Assembly (NCBI RefSeq): GCF_020532725.1
Contig: NZ_JAJAVC010000003.1
Location: 744,001 to 808,000 of the forward strand
DNA length: 64,000 nucleotides
DNA from: Methylobacillus arboreus
GTDB lineage: Bacteria > Pseudomonadota > Gammaproteobacteria > Burkholderiales > Methylophilaceae
Reading direction: 5' to 3'
In this document: positions 32,200-42,239 of the stretch, piece by piece
How positions within the stretch are numbered: position 1 is the first letter of the stretch
Layout of the letters: each line of letters starts with the position of its first letter
Made by a program: the position numbers and the translations under genes
The notes under the pieces: generated by a model
Database searches by the model: none
What the model saw: only the letters and a program-made list of their open reading frames with translations
What the model was told of the DNA's origin: nothing

Positions 32200-34149
32200 A
32201 TGTCCACACAAGCAGTTTCCGCCAAAAATCACGCCTTGCTGGAATGGCACGATGGTCAGCCCTATTCCGCCCACTTTGGCGATGTGTATTTTTCACGCGA
32301 GAGCGGGCTGGAAGAGACGCGCCATGTCTTTCTTCGCCACAACCGGCTTGCAGAGCGCTTGCAGGCATTGCAGCAGTCCAGCTTCACCATTGTTGAAACC
32401 GGTTTTGGCACCGGGCTGAGCTTCCTCTGCGCCTGGCAGCTTTGGGAGCAAACGGCGCCAGCAGAGGCACGATTGCACTTTGTCAGCATAGAGAAGTTTC
32501 CGCTGAGCCATGCCGACCTTGCCCGCGCATTGGATTTATGGCCTGAATTAAGAAATTACAGCAGTGACCTGCTCTCCCAATACCACCAGCTCATCCCGGG
32601 ATGGCAACGGCTGGTATTTGCCAATGGCAGGGTGCAACTGACTTTGCTTATCGGTGATGTGCTCGATATCCTGCCGCAGATCAATTGCCGCCCGGATGCA
32701 TGGTTTCTTGATGGTTTTGCGCCATCGCGCAATCCCGAGATGTGGCAGGAGGCATTATTCACGGGCATGGCGGCCTGCTCGGATGCACAAACCACGTTTG
32801 CAACATTTACCAGCGCTGGCCTTGTCAAACGCGGCTTGCAGGCGGCCGGTTTCGAGGTGCATAAGGTGGCAGGCCATGGTCGCAAGCGCGATATGCTGTG
32901 CGGCCGCTTCACGCAAAACGAGAGATCGATATCGCAGCCCGGGCGGGCCGTCGTCATCGGCGGCGGTATTGCCGGCGGCGCCACCAGCCGGGCGCTTGCA
33001 GAGCGTGGCTGGCAAGTCACGCTGCTCGAGCAGGAAACCGCACTGGCACAACATGCCTCAGGCAATCCCGTGGGCGTGCTTTATCCCAAGCTGGCGCGCA
33101 AGGATGTACCGCTGGGACGCTTGTCGCTGTCAGGCTACCTGCATAGCCTGCGGCTGCTGGCGCGCCTTGAGCTTGATGAGCGCAGCCATGCCCGATGCGG
33201 CATGCTGCAGCTTGCTTATGACGAGCGCGAGTGGGAGCGTTGCCGGACAATCGCCGCTCAAGGATTATCGCCCGACCTGCTGCACTGGGTCGAAGCTGAC
33301 GAAGCCAGCCGGCTTGCGGGGCTGGAACTGGCTTATGGCGCGCTGTACTTTCCCGAAGCTGCCTGGGTAAGGCCGCAGCATTATTGTGAAGCACTGGCCT
33401 ATCATCCCAATATTACGCACAAGCTCGCCAGCCACGTATTCCGCTTGCAGCAGACTCATCATGCCTGGCAAGCATGGCGTGAAGACAAGCTGCTGGCCGA
33501 GGCTGAAGTGGTCGTGATTGCCAATGCCTGGCAGGCTGCCAGCTTTACACAGAGCAGCCATCTGCCGCTGGAACCGGTACGCGGGCAGGTCAGCCAGCTC
33601 AAGCATGTTGCCGGCGCACCGCAACTCAACACCCTGCTTTGCACGGATGGCTATATCAGCCCATTGCTTGAAGATGGCTATTGCCTGGGCGCAACCTTTG
33701 TACCTGGAGACACGGCACCCTCCGTGCGTGAGGAAGAGCATGCGCAGAACCTGGCCATGCTCAAGCGCATGGCGCCTTCCCTGCATGCAGCCCTGATGCC
33801 GCAAGTGCCGCAGGGACGTGCCGCCATTCGCTGTACCAGTCCGGACTACCTGCCTTTGGTGGGACCGCTGCTTGATTACCGGGCCCTTGAAGCCAATCCT
33901 CCCCGGCATACTGCCGATCCGGCATCCAGCCTGCCATGGCTTCCCGGCCTGTATATCAATACGGCGCATGGCTCCAAGGGGCTAACCACTGCCCCGCTGG
34001 CTGCAGAAATGCTGGCCTGCGCGATCAATCATGAGCCCGCACCTGTGGATGCTGGCCTGCTTGCAGCGTTGGACCCCAACCGCTTTGTGCTGCGCAAGCT
34101 GGGCTTAAAGCGCCTGGCACAGGGGCTTGCCTGCTACCCCCTGCGTTAA
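32200..34149 (+). CDS. mnmC: Bifunctional tRNA mnm5s2U biosynthesis enzyme MnmC
   Basis: 649 residues with two enzymes in one chain. Residues about 1-240 are the methyltransferase part (ETGFGTGLSFL, DAWFLDGFAPSRNPEMW). Residues about 245-620 are the FAD-dependent oxidoreductase (VVIGGGIAGGATSRALAERGW). The oxidase converts cmnm5s2U34 to nm5s2U34 and the methyltransferase then makes mnm5s2U34 in certain tRNAs. It is divergent from modA over 100 bases. Confidence 0.96.
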   Translation: MSTQAVSAKNHALLEWHDGQPYSAHFGDVYFSRESGLEETRHVFLRHNRLAERLQALQQSSFTIVETGFGTGLSFLCAWQLWEQTAPAEARLHFVSIEKFPLSHADLARALDLWPELRNYSSDLLSQYHQLIPGWQRLVFANGRVQLTLLIGDVLDILPQINCRPDAWFLDGFAPSRNPEMWQEALFTGMAACSDAQTTFATFTSAGLVKRGLQAAGFEVHKVAGHGRKRDMLCGRFTQNERSISQPGRAVVIGGGIAGGATSRALAERGWQVTLLEQETALAQHASGNPVGVLYPKLARKDVPLGRLSLSGYLHSLRLLARLELDERSHARCGMLQLAYDEREWERCRTIAAQGLSPDLLHWVEADEASRLAGLELAYGALYFPEAAWVRPQHYCEALAYHPNITHKLASHVFRLQQTHHAWQAWREDKLLAEAEVVVIANAWQAASFTQSSHLPLEPVRGQVSQLKHVAGAPQLNTLLCTDGYISPLLEDGYCLGATFVPGDTAPSVREEEHAQNLAMLKRMAPSLHAALMPQVPQGRAAIRCTSPDYLPLVGPLLDYRALEANPPRHTADPASSLPWLPGLYINTAHGSKGLTTAPLAAEMLACAINHEPAPVDAGLLAALDPNRFVLRKLGLKRLAQGLACYPLR

Positions 34150-34175
34150 CTGCGCTGGTATGATTTAATGCAGCC

Positions 34176-36272
34176 ATGAATCCAGACCAGTTATTCCATG
34201 CCGCCCTGAATGCCCATCGCCAGGGCCAACTACCCCAAGCGGAAAGCCTTTACCGCCAATTGCTGGCAACCACGCCGCAACATGCCCATGGCCAGCACTA
34301 TTTAGGCGTGCTTTGCCACCAGAGCGGACGATATCAGGAGGCCATTGAGCATATCGGCAATGCCATCCGCCTGCTGCCTGGCAACGCGGACCAGCATAAC
34401 AACCTTGGGCTTGCCCTGCGCGCCAGCGGACAGCTTGAAGCTGCAATTCATCAATTCCGCCAGGGGCTGAAGCTGGCCCCTGATGATGGCGACCTCTGGC
34501 AAAACCTCGCCACTGCGCAACATGCCGCCGGCCACTTGCTTGCAGCAAAGGAAGCCTATCGCGAAGCAATGCGCCGGATACCGCAAGACCCGGATGTCCA
34601 GGCAGGCTTGCTGAATGTTTTGCAAGCCTTGGGTAACAATGCGCACCAGGCCGGGAGTTTTGTCGATGCCGAGCTTCATTTCCGTGAACTCGCCACAATG
34701 CAACCCGGAAATGCTGCAGGGCATTACAACCTGGGTAACGCGTTACGCGAGCAAGGCAAGCCTGCCCAGGCAGCCGAAAGCTATCAACGTGCGCTGGCCT
34801 TGGCGCCGGAAGATGCCGATACCCATAATAACCTCGGCAATGTGTGGCGGGAATTGCAACGACTACCAGAAGCCATTGCCTGTTATGAGCGGGCTATCGA
34901 ACTCGACCCCAACCTTTATCATGCACGTGTTCACTTGGTGCACCAGCGCCAGCATCTTTGCGATTGGCGGCATCTTGCTGAAGATGTTGCCGAAATCCGG
35001 CGCTGGGTAAGGGAAGTCCCGCAAGCACAGGTTTCCCCTTTCGCTTTTCTTGCCATGCCGGGCACAACAGCGCAGGAACAGCTAACATGTGCCCAAAACT
35101 GGGCCCGGAATCGTTATGGACGCCTGATGTCGGAGGCACCTCTGTACCAGGAACAGCCTCGCACACATGGCCGACTGCACATCGGCTATTTATCCTGCGA
35201 CTTCCGCCTGCATCCGCTTGCTTCGCTTGTCACCGAAATGCTGGAGCTGCACAACAGGCAAGGCTTCAAGATCAGCGCCTATTCCTATGGGGTGGATGAT
35301 GCTACCCCGGCGCGTTTGCGTCTCGAAAAGGCCGTGGACCATTTTGTGGATATCCGGCCGCTTTCGTTGAGGGAGGCTGCGCAGCGGATACATGCTGATG
35401 AAGTGGATATTCTGGTTGACCTCACGGGCTACACCCAGGCCAGCCGCAGCGGCATACTGGCACTGCGTCCGGCCCCGGTGCAGGCATCCTGGCTGGGCTT
35501 CCCGGGCACCATGGGCGCGCCTTTCGTGGATTACCTGCTCAGCGATGCCGTGATCACGCCCGATTTCGATCAAGACTATTACACAGAGAAACTGGCACTA
35601 TTACCGCATGCCTACCAGCCCAATGACACCAAGCGCCCACTGGCAGACTCGCCTGGTCGCGCAGCTTGCAGTCTTCCGGAAAATGGTTTTATCTATTGCT
35701 GCTTCAACCAGAGCTTTAAAATCACGCCAGCAGTGTTTGCCTGCTGGATGCGCCTGCTCAAGGCAACACCGGACAGCATATTGTGGTTGTTGGAAAGCAA
35801 CCTCGGCGCCAGTGCTAATCTGCAGCTTGCCGCGAAGGCACATGGCGTAGACCCGCAACGCCTGATATTCGCACCGCGGATTCCCCTGGATCAGCATCTG
35901 GCCCGCCATATCCATGCCGACCTGTTTCTCGATACGTTGCCCTACAATGCGCATACCACAGCCAGCGATGCGCTGTGGATGGGCGTGCCATTGGTAACAT
36001 GTCGCGGCAATACGTTTGCGGGCCGGGTGGCCGTCAGTCTTCTGCAGGCAGCCGGCTTGCCCGAACTAGTCGCCACTGACCTGGAGAGTTATGAAGCATT
36101 GGCGCTTAAGCTGGTCAGTGAACCCGCGCTCCTGCAGCAATACCGCAAGAGGCTGGCAACAACACGTGACAATTCAGCATTGTTCGATACTGCCGGCTTC
36201 AGCCGTGACCTGGAAGCACTTTACCTCACGCTATGGCAGGCACGGCATCGGGTTCAGCCGGCAGGCTGCTAA
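34176..36272 (+). CDS. TPR/SPINDLY-family O-linked GlcNAc transferase-like protein
   Basis: 698 residues. Five to seven tetratricopeptide repeats (about 1-250; for example GHYNLGNALREQGKPAQAAESYQRALALAPEDAD) precede the GT41 catalytic region (about 305-690) with HIGYLSCDFRLHPL, YGVDDATPARLR, DILVDLTGYTQASRSGI, LGFPGTMGAPFVDYLLSD and NAHTTASDALWMGVPLVTCRGNTFAGRVA. It should transfer a sugar from a nucleotide sugar to protein Ser/Thr. Bacterial members often glycosylate flagellin or surface proteins, but no target is visible here. Its 3' end overlaps the convergent EAL gene by 47 bases. Confidence 0.92.
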   Translation: MNPDQLFHAALNAHRQGQLPQAESLYRQLLATTPQHAHGQHYLGVLCHQSGRYQEAIEHIGNAIRLLPGNADQHNNLGLALRASGQLEAAIHQFRQGLKLAPDDGDLWQNLATAQHAAGHLLAAKEAYREAMRRIPQDPDVQAGLLNVLQALGNNAHQAGSFVDAELHFRELATMQPGNAAGHYNLGNALREQGKPAQAAESYQRALALAPEDADTHNNLGNVWRELQRLPEAIACYERAIELDPNLYHARVHLVHQRQHLCDWRHLAEDVAEIRRWVREVPQAQVSPFAFLAMPGTTAQEQLTCAQNWARNRYGRLMSEAPLYQEQPRTHGRLHIGYLSCDFRLHPLASLVTEMLELHNRQGFKISAYSYGVDDATPARLRLEKAVDHFVDIRPLSLREAAQRIHADEVDILVDLTGYTQASRSGILALRPAPVQASWLGFPGTMGAPFVDYLLSDAVITPDFDQDYYTEKLALLPHAYQPNDTKRPLADSPGRAACSLPENGFIYCCFNQSFKITPAVFACWMRLLKATPDSILWLLESNLGASANLQLAAKAHGVDPQRLIFAPRIPLDQHLARHIHADLFLDTLPYNAHTTASDALWMGVPLVTCRGNTFAGRVAVSLLQAAGLPELVATDLESYEALALKLVSEPALLQQYRKRLATTRDNSALFDTAGFSRDLEALYLTLWQARHRVQPAGC

Positions 36273-38679
36273 GCATCGCCATCGCTGCAATATTGATGTC
36301 TGCCACTAGGATGCTGCTCAACCCGCCGGCTGCATCAAACACCGGCAACGATACCGTGAGACAGAAGTCTTCGGTAGCGGTAGACAGGTAGATGCTGGAG
36401 ATATAAGCATTACCGGAGTCCCGCACAGCCGTATAGTAGGTTTGCTGGCTGCGGTCCGCGCTAGCTCCGCCGGCCTTGATCTTGCCGTACATGTTAGGGT
36501 TGATCCAGTTTGCATAGCGCTGGCTGCCATCGGGATTGAGTTCGAACACTACCTCGAAGAAAGGGTAGTCCGCAAAGCAGCTATCCAGGCAATGGGCATC
36601 CGGATTACGCGGCAATGTCTGCAACAGCTTGAGCGCATTAAGCGCACGTGACTGCCAATCACTGTATTCATCGCTGCGCGGCACGATCAACCGTGGCGGT
36701 TGGGACTCGACCACAATGATGCTGCCTATGTTGGACTTGCCTATTTTCTTGAGCGAGGCGGCACGCTCTGCAGCAGCCACACTATTGGAAATTCTGCCCT
36801 GGCTGCCATTCACGACGGCGATCGATACGCTGGCAACCGGGTGATCCTTGCCGTCTTCGGTGGTAAAGAAGCCACGCTCAAGGTCGCTGCTGTCGTACAG
36901 ATGCACAGCCAAGGTCTGGAAATGGCTGACGACATTGAGCAACAAATTGATAAGGCTGGGATCTTCATGATCCAGAATCAGCACGAAGTCATCACCGCCA
37001 ATATGGCCGACCAGCACGCCTGTCTTGTTGTGGAATTCCTGGCGTACGATCTCGGATAGCAAACGTATCATTGCATCGCCACGGATGAAGCCGTAACGGT
37101 CGTTATACGCCTTGAAATGGTCGAGATCGATATAGACCAATTGCGTATTCGGGTCATTGCGCAAACTCACATCGAGGGACTGGCGCAATGTCGGGCCAGT
37201 GGTGAGATGGCTCAGGGGGTGAAGGTTGCCGGAACTGGTTTTGCGGTTGATGATTTGCGACATGATTTCCAGCGGATGCACAATACCGACATATACGCCG
37301 TCGTCACTGACCATAATCCAGGGCTCCACCTCGCCGCGTTCAAGATAAAGTCCGCGCGCCAGCGACGCGGATGGCATGCGTGAAGTAATCATACGCGGCA
37401 ACGGGTCGCAATAATTGCCCAATGCATCATTGCGGTACGTGAAGACTTTGCCACGCTTCAATAGGCCAATTGGCCGCAGATTATCCAGCACCACGGCACA
37501 GGCGACATCTGGATTATCAATAAAGATACTCCTGGCCTGGTCTATTGGTGTATTGACTTCAATAGTAATACCCCGGCTGACGAACTCGCTGATACGGAAC
37601 TCATCCGGAATGGATGATCGATGGGCCTCATCGCGTGCAGGCAGCGCTGTCACTATTTGCGCCGGCACTGCCTCGGGCCTGGCGAAATAATATCCTTGCG
37701 CATAGACCAGGCCGAGGTCCTGACAATAGGTGATGTCCTCTACCCGCTCCAGCCCTTCCGCAACAATGGTACAGCCGAGGCGTTGCGCCATTGAGATAAT
37801 CGCCTCCAACAGCACAGTGCGCACCCTGCTCCCTTGGGCTTCATGCACGATGGTGCGGTCTATCTTGATGAAATCCGCCTTGACCACGGCAAGCGTACTT
37901 AATCCATTGAAACCCGACCCCATGTCATCCAGTGCGATGCGCAAGCCTTGCGTGCGGATGGCATCGCAATGCCGGGCAAGGACATCAGGCGAAACCTCTT
38001 CACTTTCAACAATTTCTATGACGACATCGCGGTGCTCTATACCATGACGGTCCAATGCTTCCAGCATCAATGCCAGCCAGTCGCCACGCATGATGGTTTG
38101 CGGCAGCACGTTGATAAACAAAGGCGTGCCGTCGGCAATCGCACTGGCCTTGCCTGCCAATGCCAAATCCTGGCATACCATGTCCAGGTCTACTGCACGA
38201 TTGACCTGCCGTGCCAGGCGAAACGCTTCCTCCCCTGTCAAAATATTGCCATCTGGGTCGAGTAATCGACACAGGGCTTCGTAGCCAAAAATCTTGCCGT
38301 TCTGGGTAAAGTCCACAATTGGCTGAAAGTGCATCTCCACGTGGCGGCTCAAGTCATCCAGCAACCAGGGGTGGCGCATGCGCGCATAGAATGTATTGAA
38401 TGGCATGACGCCTGCCATCAAGGTCTCAACGCCATGGCTGCCATCCTGGCCGTACCAGACATAAGCCTCGTCCAGCAATTGCTCGGGATACTCTTCCGCT
38501 ATCTTGTCCAAGGTTTGCAATAACTCACGGTCATCCTTGCATGGATAGACCATGATCGCAGGGGGCACGTCCTCGGAAGCGTTTGTTTCACCTATGCTTG
38601 GTAATGGGGAATTCAGGGTTTTGATATAGAGCAGCATGGCCTCAGGCTTTTTATGAGCGAAAAATTTCCTGAAGCCCAT
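36226..38679 (-). CDS. EAL-CBS-GGDEF-sensor (Cache-like) c-di-GMP protein
   Basis: 817 residues with the rare order EAL (about 115-365), CBS pair (about 380-505), GGDEF (about 540-690) and a C-terminal PDC/Cache-like region (about 700-810). EAL residues appear complete: FGYEALCRLL, FINVLPQ, EIVESEE, LDDMGSGF, IKIDRT, VAEGLE. The GGDEF signature is GGDDF, so cyclase activity is uncertain and it may be a GTP-binding regulatory module. No membrane helix is seen. The start at 38677-38679 has TAAGG upstream; 38637 is a second choice, and the longest frame to 38850 would run into pilU. It lies beside pilU, fitting a role in surface motility. Confidence 0.88.
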   Translation of the reverse strand: MGFRKFFAHKKPEAMLLYIKTLNSPLPSIGETNASEDVPPAIMVYPCKDDRELLQTLDKIAEEYPEQLLDEAYVWYGQDGSHGVETLMAGVMPFNTFYARMRHPWLLDDLSRHVEMHFQPIVDFTQNGKIFGYEALCRLLDPDGNILTGEEAFRLARQVNRAVDLDMVCQDLALAGKASAIADGTPLFINVLPQTIMRGDWLALMLEALDRHGIEHRDVVIEIVESEEVSPDVLARHCDAIRTQGLRIALDDMGSGFNGLSTLAVVKADFIKIDRTIVHEAQGSRVRTVLLEAIISMAQRLGCTIVAEGLERVEDITYCQDLGLVYAQGYYFARPEAVPAQIVTALPARDEAHRSSIPDEFRISEFVSRGITIEVNTPIDQARSIFIDNPDVACAVVLDNLRPIGLLKRGKVFTYRNDALGNYCDPLPRMITSRMPSASLARGLYLERGEVEPWIMVSDDGVYVGIVHPLEIMSQIINRKTSSGNLHPLSHLTTGPTLRQSLDVSLRNDPNTQLVYIDLDHFKAYNDRYGFIRGDAMIRLLSEIVRQEFHNKTGVLVGHIGGDDFVLILDHEDPSLINLLLNVVSHFQTLAVHLYDSSDLERGFFTTEDGKDHPVASVSIAVVNGSQGRISNSVAAAERAASLKKIGKSNIGSIIVVESQPPRLIVPRSDEYSDWQSRALNALKLLQTLPRNPDAHCLDSCFADYPFFEVVFELNPDGSQRYANWINPNMYGKIKAGGASADRSQQTYYTAVRDSGNAYISSIYLSTATEDFCLTVSLPVFDAAGGLSSILVADINIAAMAMLSSLPAEPDAVPAIA

Positions 38680-38840
38680 GCAAGCCTTATGCCAGCACCA
38701 TGCAGCATAACCATTTATGTAAACCAACCTAAAGCAATACATGCATTTGGTGCATAAAACCAGCCTGGCCAAGGTGCTTGCACCAGCATGAAGCCAGGGT
38801 CTTATGATAAAGTAGCCGCAATAAAAATCAGGGATGCAAC

Positions 38841-39935
38841 ATGGCGGCAATCGATATCACACCCATCCTCAAGTTCATGGTCGAGAAAAGTGGCTCTGAC
38901 CTGTTCTTCAGCACCGGCACCGCCATTCATATCGATATCGAGGGAAAGACCATCCCGATCAACAACCAGGCCATGGCGCCCGGCATGGTCAGGGATATTG
39001 CCTATGCGCTCATGTCGCCCGCCCAGCAACAAGAGTTTGAGCAAACCCTTGAAATGAACTTTGCCCTCAGCCTGCATGGCATTGGACGCTTCCGCATCAA
39101 TGTGTTCCGCCAGCGGGGCGAAGTCGCCATGGTGGCCCGCCATATCAAGCATGTCATTCCCAGCCTGCAAAGCCTGGGATTACCACCAATCCTCAACGAG
39201 CTCATCATGCGGCAGCGCGGATTGATTCTGGTGGTAGGCGCCACCGGCTCCGGCAAGTCCACCACCCTCGCCTCAATGATTGATTACCGCAACAGCACGC
39301 GCGATGGCCACATTCTTACGCTCGAAGACCCGATAGAGTTCATTCATGACCACAAGAAATCCGTGGTGGACCAACGCGAGATCGGCATTGACACGCTTAG
39401 CTTTGAGAACGGCCTGAAAAACGCCATGCGCCAGGCACCCGACGTGATCCTGATCGGCGAAATCCGCGACATGGAAACCATGAAGCATGCCATAGCCTAT
39501 TCCGAGACCGGGCACCTCTGCCTGGCAACATTGCATGCCAATAATGCCAACCAGGCACTGGAACGCATCCTTTCCTTCTTCCCGCCGGAAGGCAAGCAAG
39601 CAATACAACTTTCCCTTTCACTCAACCTTGCCGCCATCATTTCGCAGCGCCTGATTCCCGGAGTCAAAACCAAGCGCGTGGTGGCAACGGAGATTCTCAT
39701 CAATACACCTTACATCTCCGAGCTCATCCTCAAATCCAAGCTGGAGGAAGTCAAGGAAGTCATGGCCAATAACCAGGATATTGGCATGCGTACCTTTGAC
39801 CAATCCTTGTTCGAGCTGTTCGGCAAAGGTGAAATCACTGAAGACAATGCATTGGTAAGCGCGGATTCCCGTAACGACCTCTCGCTCAAGATCAGGTTTG
39901 CCAATGAAAGCGCCAAGGGAGGTTTTGGCAGTTAG
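38841..39935 (+). CDS. pilU: Type IV pilus twitching ATPase PilU
   Basis: 364 residues. Walker A GATGSGKST (about residue 133), the Asp box and Walker B (DVILIGEIRD) and the His box (LATLHANNA) are intact. It resembles PilU more than PilT by length and by the C-terminal tail beyond the ATPase domain. PilU is an accessory retraction motor. No pilT is in the window. AGGGATG precedes the ATG. A PilZ gene lies at the other end of the window. Confidence 0.93.
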   Translation: MAAIDITPILKFMVEKSGSDLFFSTGTAIHIDIEGKTIPINNQAMAPGMVRDIAYALMSPAQQQEFEQTLEMNFALSLHGIGRFRINVFRQRGEVAMVARHIKHVIPSLQSLGLPPILNELIMRQRGLILVVGATGSGKSTTLASMIDYRNSTRDGHILTLEDPIEFIHDHKKSVVDQREIGIDTLSFENGLKNAMRQAPDVILIGEIRDMETMKHAIAYSETGHLCLATLHANNANQALERILSFFPPEGKQAIQLSLSLNLAAIISQRLIPGVKTKRVVATEILINTPYISELILKSKLEEVKEVMANNQDIGMRTFDQSLFELFGKGEITEDNALVSADSRNDLSLKIRFANESAKGGFGS

Positions 39936-39967
39936 GGCGCTTACTGCCAAATGGCGACAGGGTTATA

Positions 39968-41164
39968 ATGCATGCCATGAATCCAGACTTGCACAAACTA
40001 CAGCCTTACCCTTTTCAACGCCTGCGCGATTTGTTCGCAGGCACTACGCCCAACCCGAAATATAGCCCTATCAACCTGTCAATAGGTGAGCCCAAGCATG
40101 CCACACCTGCCTTGATCACCTCTGCCTTGGCCGATAGCCTTGCCGGGCTTGCCACCTATCCGACAACATTGGGCATTGCCAAACTGCGCGAGACGATTTC
40201 GGGCTGGCTGTCACGGCGTTACCAGATTCCCGCACTAAACCCGGAAACCGAGATCATCCCTGTCAATGGCAGCCGTGAAGCCTTGTTTGCCTTGGCACAA
40301 ACAGTCATCGACAGCAGCTTGCCTCAACCCGTAGTCATCAGCCCCAACCCCTTCTACCAGATCTACGAGGGGGCTGCGTTGCTCGCAGGCGCTGAACCCT
40401 ACTTCCTCAATACGCTGCCTGCAAATGATTTCGGCATGGCCTTTGACGAGGTGCCGGAAAGTATATTGCAGCGTACGCAGCTTGTTTACGTCTGTTCGCC
40501 AGGCAACCCTTCCGGCAAGGTCATGGGATTGGAACAATGGCAGGAAATCTTTACTTTGTCTGATCGTTACGGCTTCGTGATTGCCGCCGATGAGTGCTAC
40601 TCGGAAATCTACTTCGATGAAGCCACTCCGCCACTGGGCGCGCTACAGGCGGCTCACCAGCTTGGGCGTGATTACAGCCGCTTGGTGGTATTCAGCTCGC
40701 TGTCCAAGCGCTCCAACGTGCCTGGCATGCGCTCGGGGTTTGTAGCTGGCGATGTCAAGATACTTGAGAAATTCCTGCTCTACCGTACCTACCATGGCTG
40801 CGCCATGAACCCTGCAGTGCAGATCGCCAGCGTGGCCGCATGGCAGGATGAAGTTCATGTGGTGGAAAACCGCCGCCTGTATGCGGAAAAATTTGCTGCC
40901 GTCACGCCGTTATTACAAGGAGTGCTGGATGTCGACATGCCGGATGCTGCTTTTTACCTGTGGGCATACACCGGCCAAGCGGATACCGAGTTTGCACTGC
41001 AACTCTATCGCGACTATCACGTCACGGTCCTTCCGGGCAGCTTCCTGGCGCGCGAAGCGCACGGTATCAATCCCGGTCATGGCTTCGTCAGAATCGCCTT
41101 GGTGGCCTCCTTTGCCGAATGCATGGAAGCCGCTGAACGCATCCGCCAGTTAGTCGAAAGCTAA
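39968..41164 (+). CDS. dapC: Succinyldiaminopimelate aminotransferase DapC
   Basis: 398 residues, a fold-type I PLP enzyme. The N terminus MNPDLHKLQPYPFQRL is typical of beta-proteobacterial DapC. The pyridoxal-phosphate lysine is in FSSLSKRSNVPGMRSGF. It makes N-succinyl-LL-diaminopimelate for lysine and peptidoglycan. The ATG at 39968 is used here; that at 39977 also fits. A TATAAT hexamer (39964-39969) overlaps the first ATG, so if it is a real -10 box the start would be the second or a later codon. Confidence 0.9.
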   Translation: MHAMNPDLHKLQPYPFQRLRDLFAGTTPNPKYSPINLSIGEPKHATPALITSALADSLAGLATYPTTLGIAKLRETISGWLSRRYQIPALNPETEIIPVNGSREALFALAQTVIDSSLPQPVVISPNPFYQIYEGAALLAGAEPYFLNTLPANDFGMAFDEVPESILQRTQLVYVCSPGNPSGKVMGLEQWQEIFTLSDRYGFVIAADECYSEIYFDEATPPLGALQAAHQLGRDYSRLVVFSSLSKRSNVPGMRSGFVAGDVKILEKFLLYRTYHGCAMNPAVQIASVAAWQDEVHVVENRRLYAEKFAAVTPLLQGVLDVDMPDAAFYLWAYTGQADTEFALQLYRDYHVTVLPGSFLAREAHGINPGHGFVRIALVASFAECMEAAERIRQLVES

Positions 41165-41249
41165 GCCTCATAAAGTTTTGCATTCAAGCGTAGAACAAGG
41201 CGGGTCGCCGCAGACAGTGCTTGACGCACGGCAAGGCAACCCAACGCGG

Positions 41250-42215
41250 TTATAGGTTTGAAGGCGAAACTGTATCAGCCAGAAACTCGTTGATTTCCCG
41301 ATGCGTCTGGCCATATAAATCAGGACTCAGGCAATCCAGCACCAGGGTATCGTCCATGCCGCGCAGCCAGGTCAACTGGCGTTTGGCAAGCTGGCGCGTG
41401 GCGGCGATTCCCTGTTCCCGCCAGGCATCGTGGTCAATTTTTCCTGCAATATAATCCAGCGTCTGGCGATAGCCTACACAGCGCATTGATGTCATATCCG
41501 GGTGCAGGGTTGGATACTTCTCCAATAAGCCCTGCACTTCTCCCAACAATCCCTCGCTTATCATGGCATGAAAGCGTTCCGCAATGCGTGCATGCAACAC
41601 TGCCCGGTCGGATGGTTGCAAGGCAATCTTGAACAGACGGTAAGGCAAGGCTTGCAGGGATTGCTTGCGGAACAGTGCGGTCATGGTTTCGCCTGATAGC
41701 GCATACACCTCCAGGGCCCGCTGGATACGCTGCGAATCTGTCGGTTGCAGGCGGGCGGCCGTGTCGGGGTCGATTGCAGCCAGCCGCGCATGCATGGCCG
41801 GCCAGCCTACTTTTTCTGCCTCCCGGTCCAACTCGGCCCGTGTGGCGGCATCTGCTTGAGGCAACCCGGCAAGCCCCTGTTGCAATGACTTGAAATACAA
41901 CATGGTGCCACCGACCAGCAGCGGCACTTTTCCTCTGGAAGTAATTTCCTGCATCAGGCGCAAGGCATCGGTACGGAATTGCGCAGCGGAATAAACTTCT
42001 GTCGGATTGATGATATCGACCAGATGGTGCGGCGCCTGCTGCAAGATGTCGGGGCCGGGCTTGGCGGTGCCAATATCCATGTCCTTGTAGACCAGCGCTG
42101 AATCGACGCTGATGATTTCAACCGGCATGGTTTGCACAAGCTCAACTGCCAAGCCGGTTTTGCCACTGGCGGTTGGCCCCATGAGAAAGATCGCAGGTGG
42201 CACGGAGGCTGTCAT
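41250..42215 (-). CDS. miaA: tRNA dimethylallyltransferase MiaA
   Basis: 321 residues. The P-loop GPTASGKTG is at about residues 13-21, followed by the [16 protein letters not shown] and [12 protein letters not shown] motifs. It adds the dimethylallyl group to A37 of tRNAs reading UNN codons. It lies 24 bases after mutL on the same strand, the usual mutL-miaA order. Confidence 0.97.
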   Translation of the reverse strand: MTASVPPAIFLMGPTASGKTGLAVELVQTMPVEIISVDSALVYKDMDIGTAKPGPDILQQAPHHLVDIINPTEVYSAAQFRTDALRLMQEITSRGKVPLLVGGTMLYFKSLQQGLAGLPQADAATRAELDREAEKVGWPAMHARLAAIDPDTAARLQPTDSQRIQRALEVYALSGETMTALFRKQSLQALPYRLFKIALQPSDRAVLHARIAERFHAMISEGLLGEVQGLLEKYPTLHPDMTSMRCVGYRQTLDYIAGKIDHDAWREQGIAATRQLAKRQLTWLRGMDDTLVLDCLSPDLYGQTHREINEFLADTVSPSNL

Positions 42216-42239
42216 ATGCTGGAAATGTGAAAAGACGGG

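Noticed and set aside
32654-33969. Open frames inside mnmC on both strands
   Set aside because: The reading that matches a known protein is mnmC; the others lack ribosome sites and known domains.
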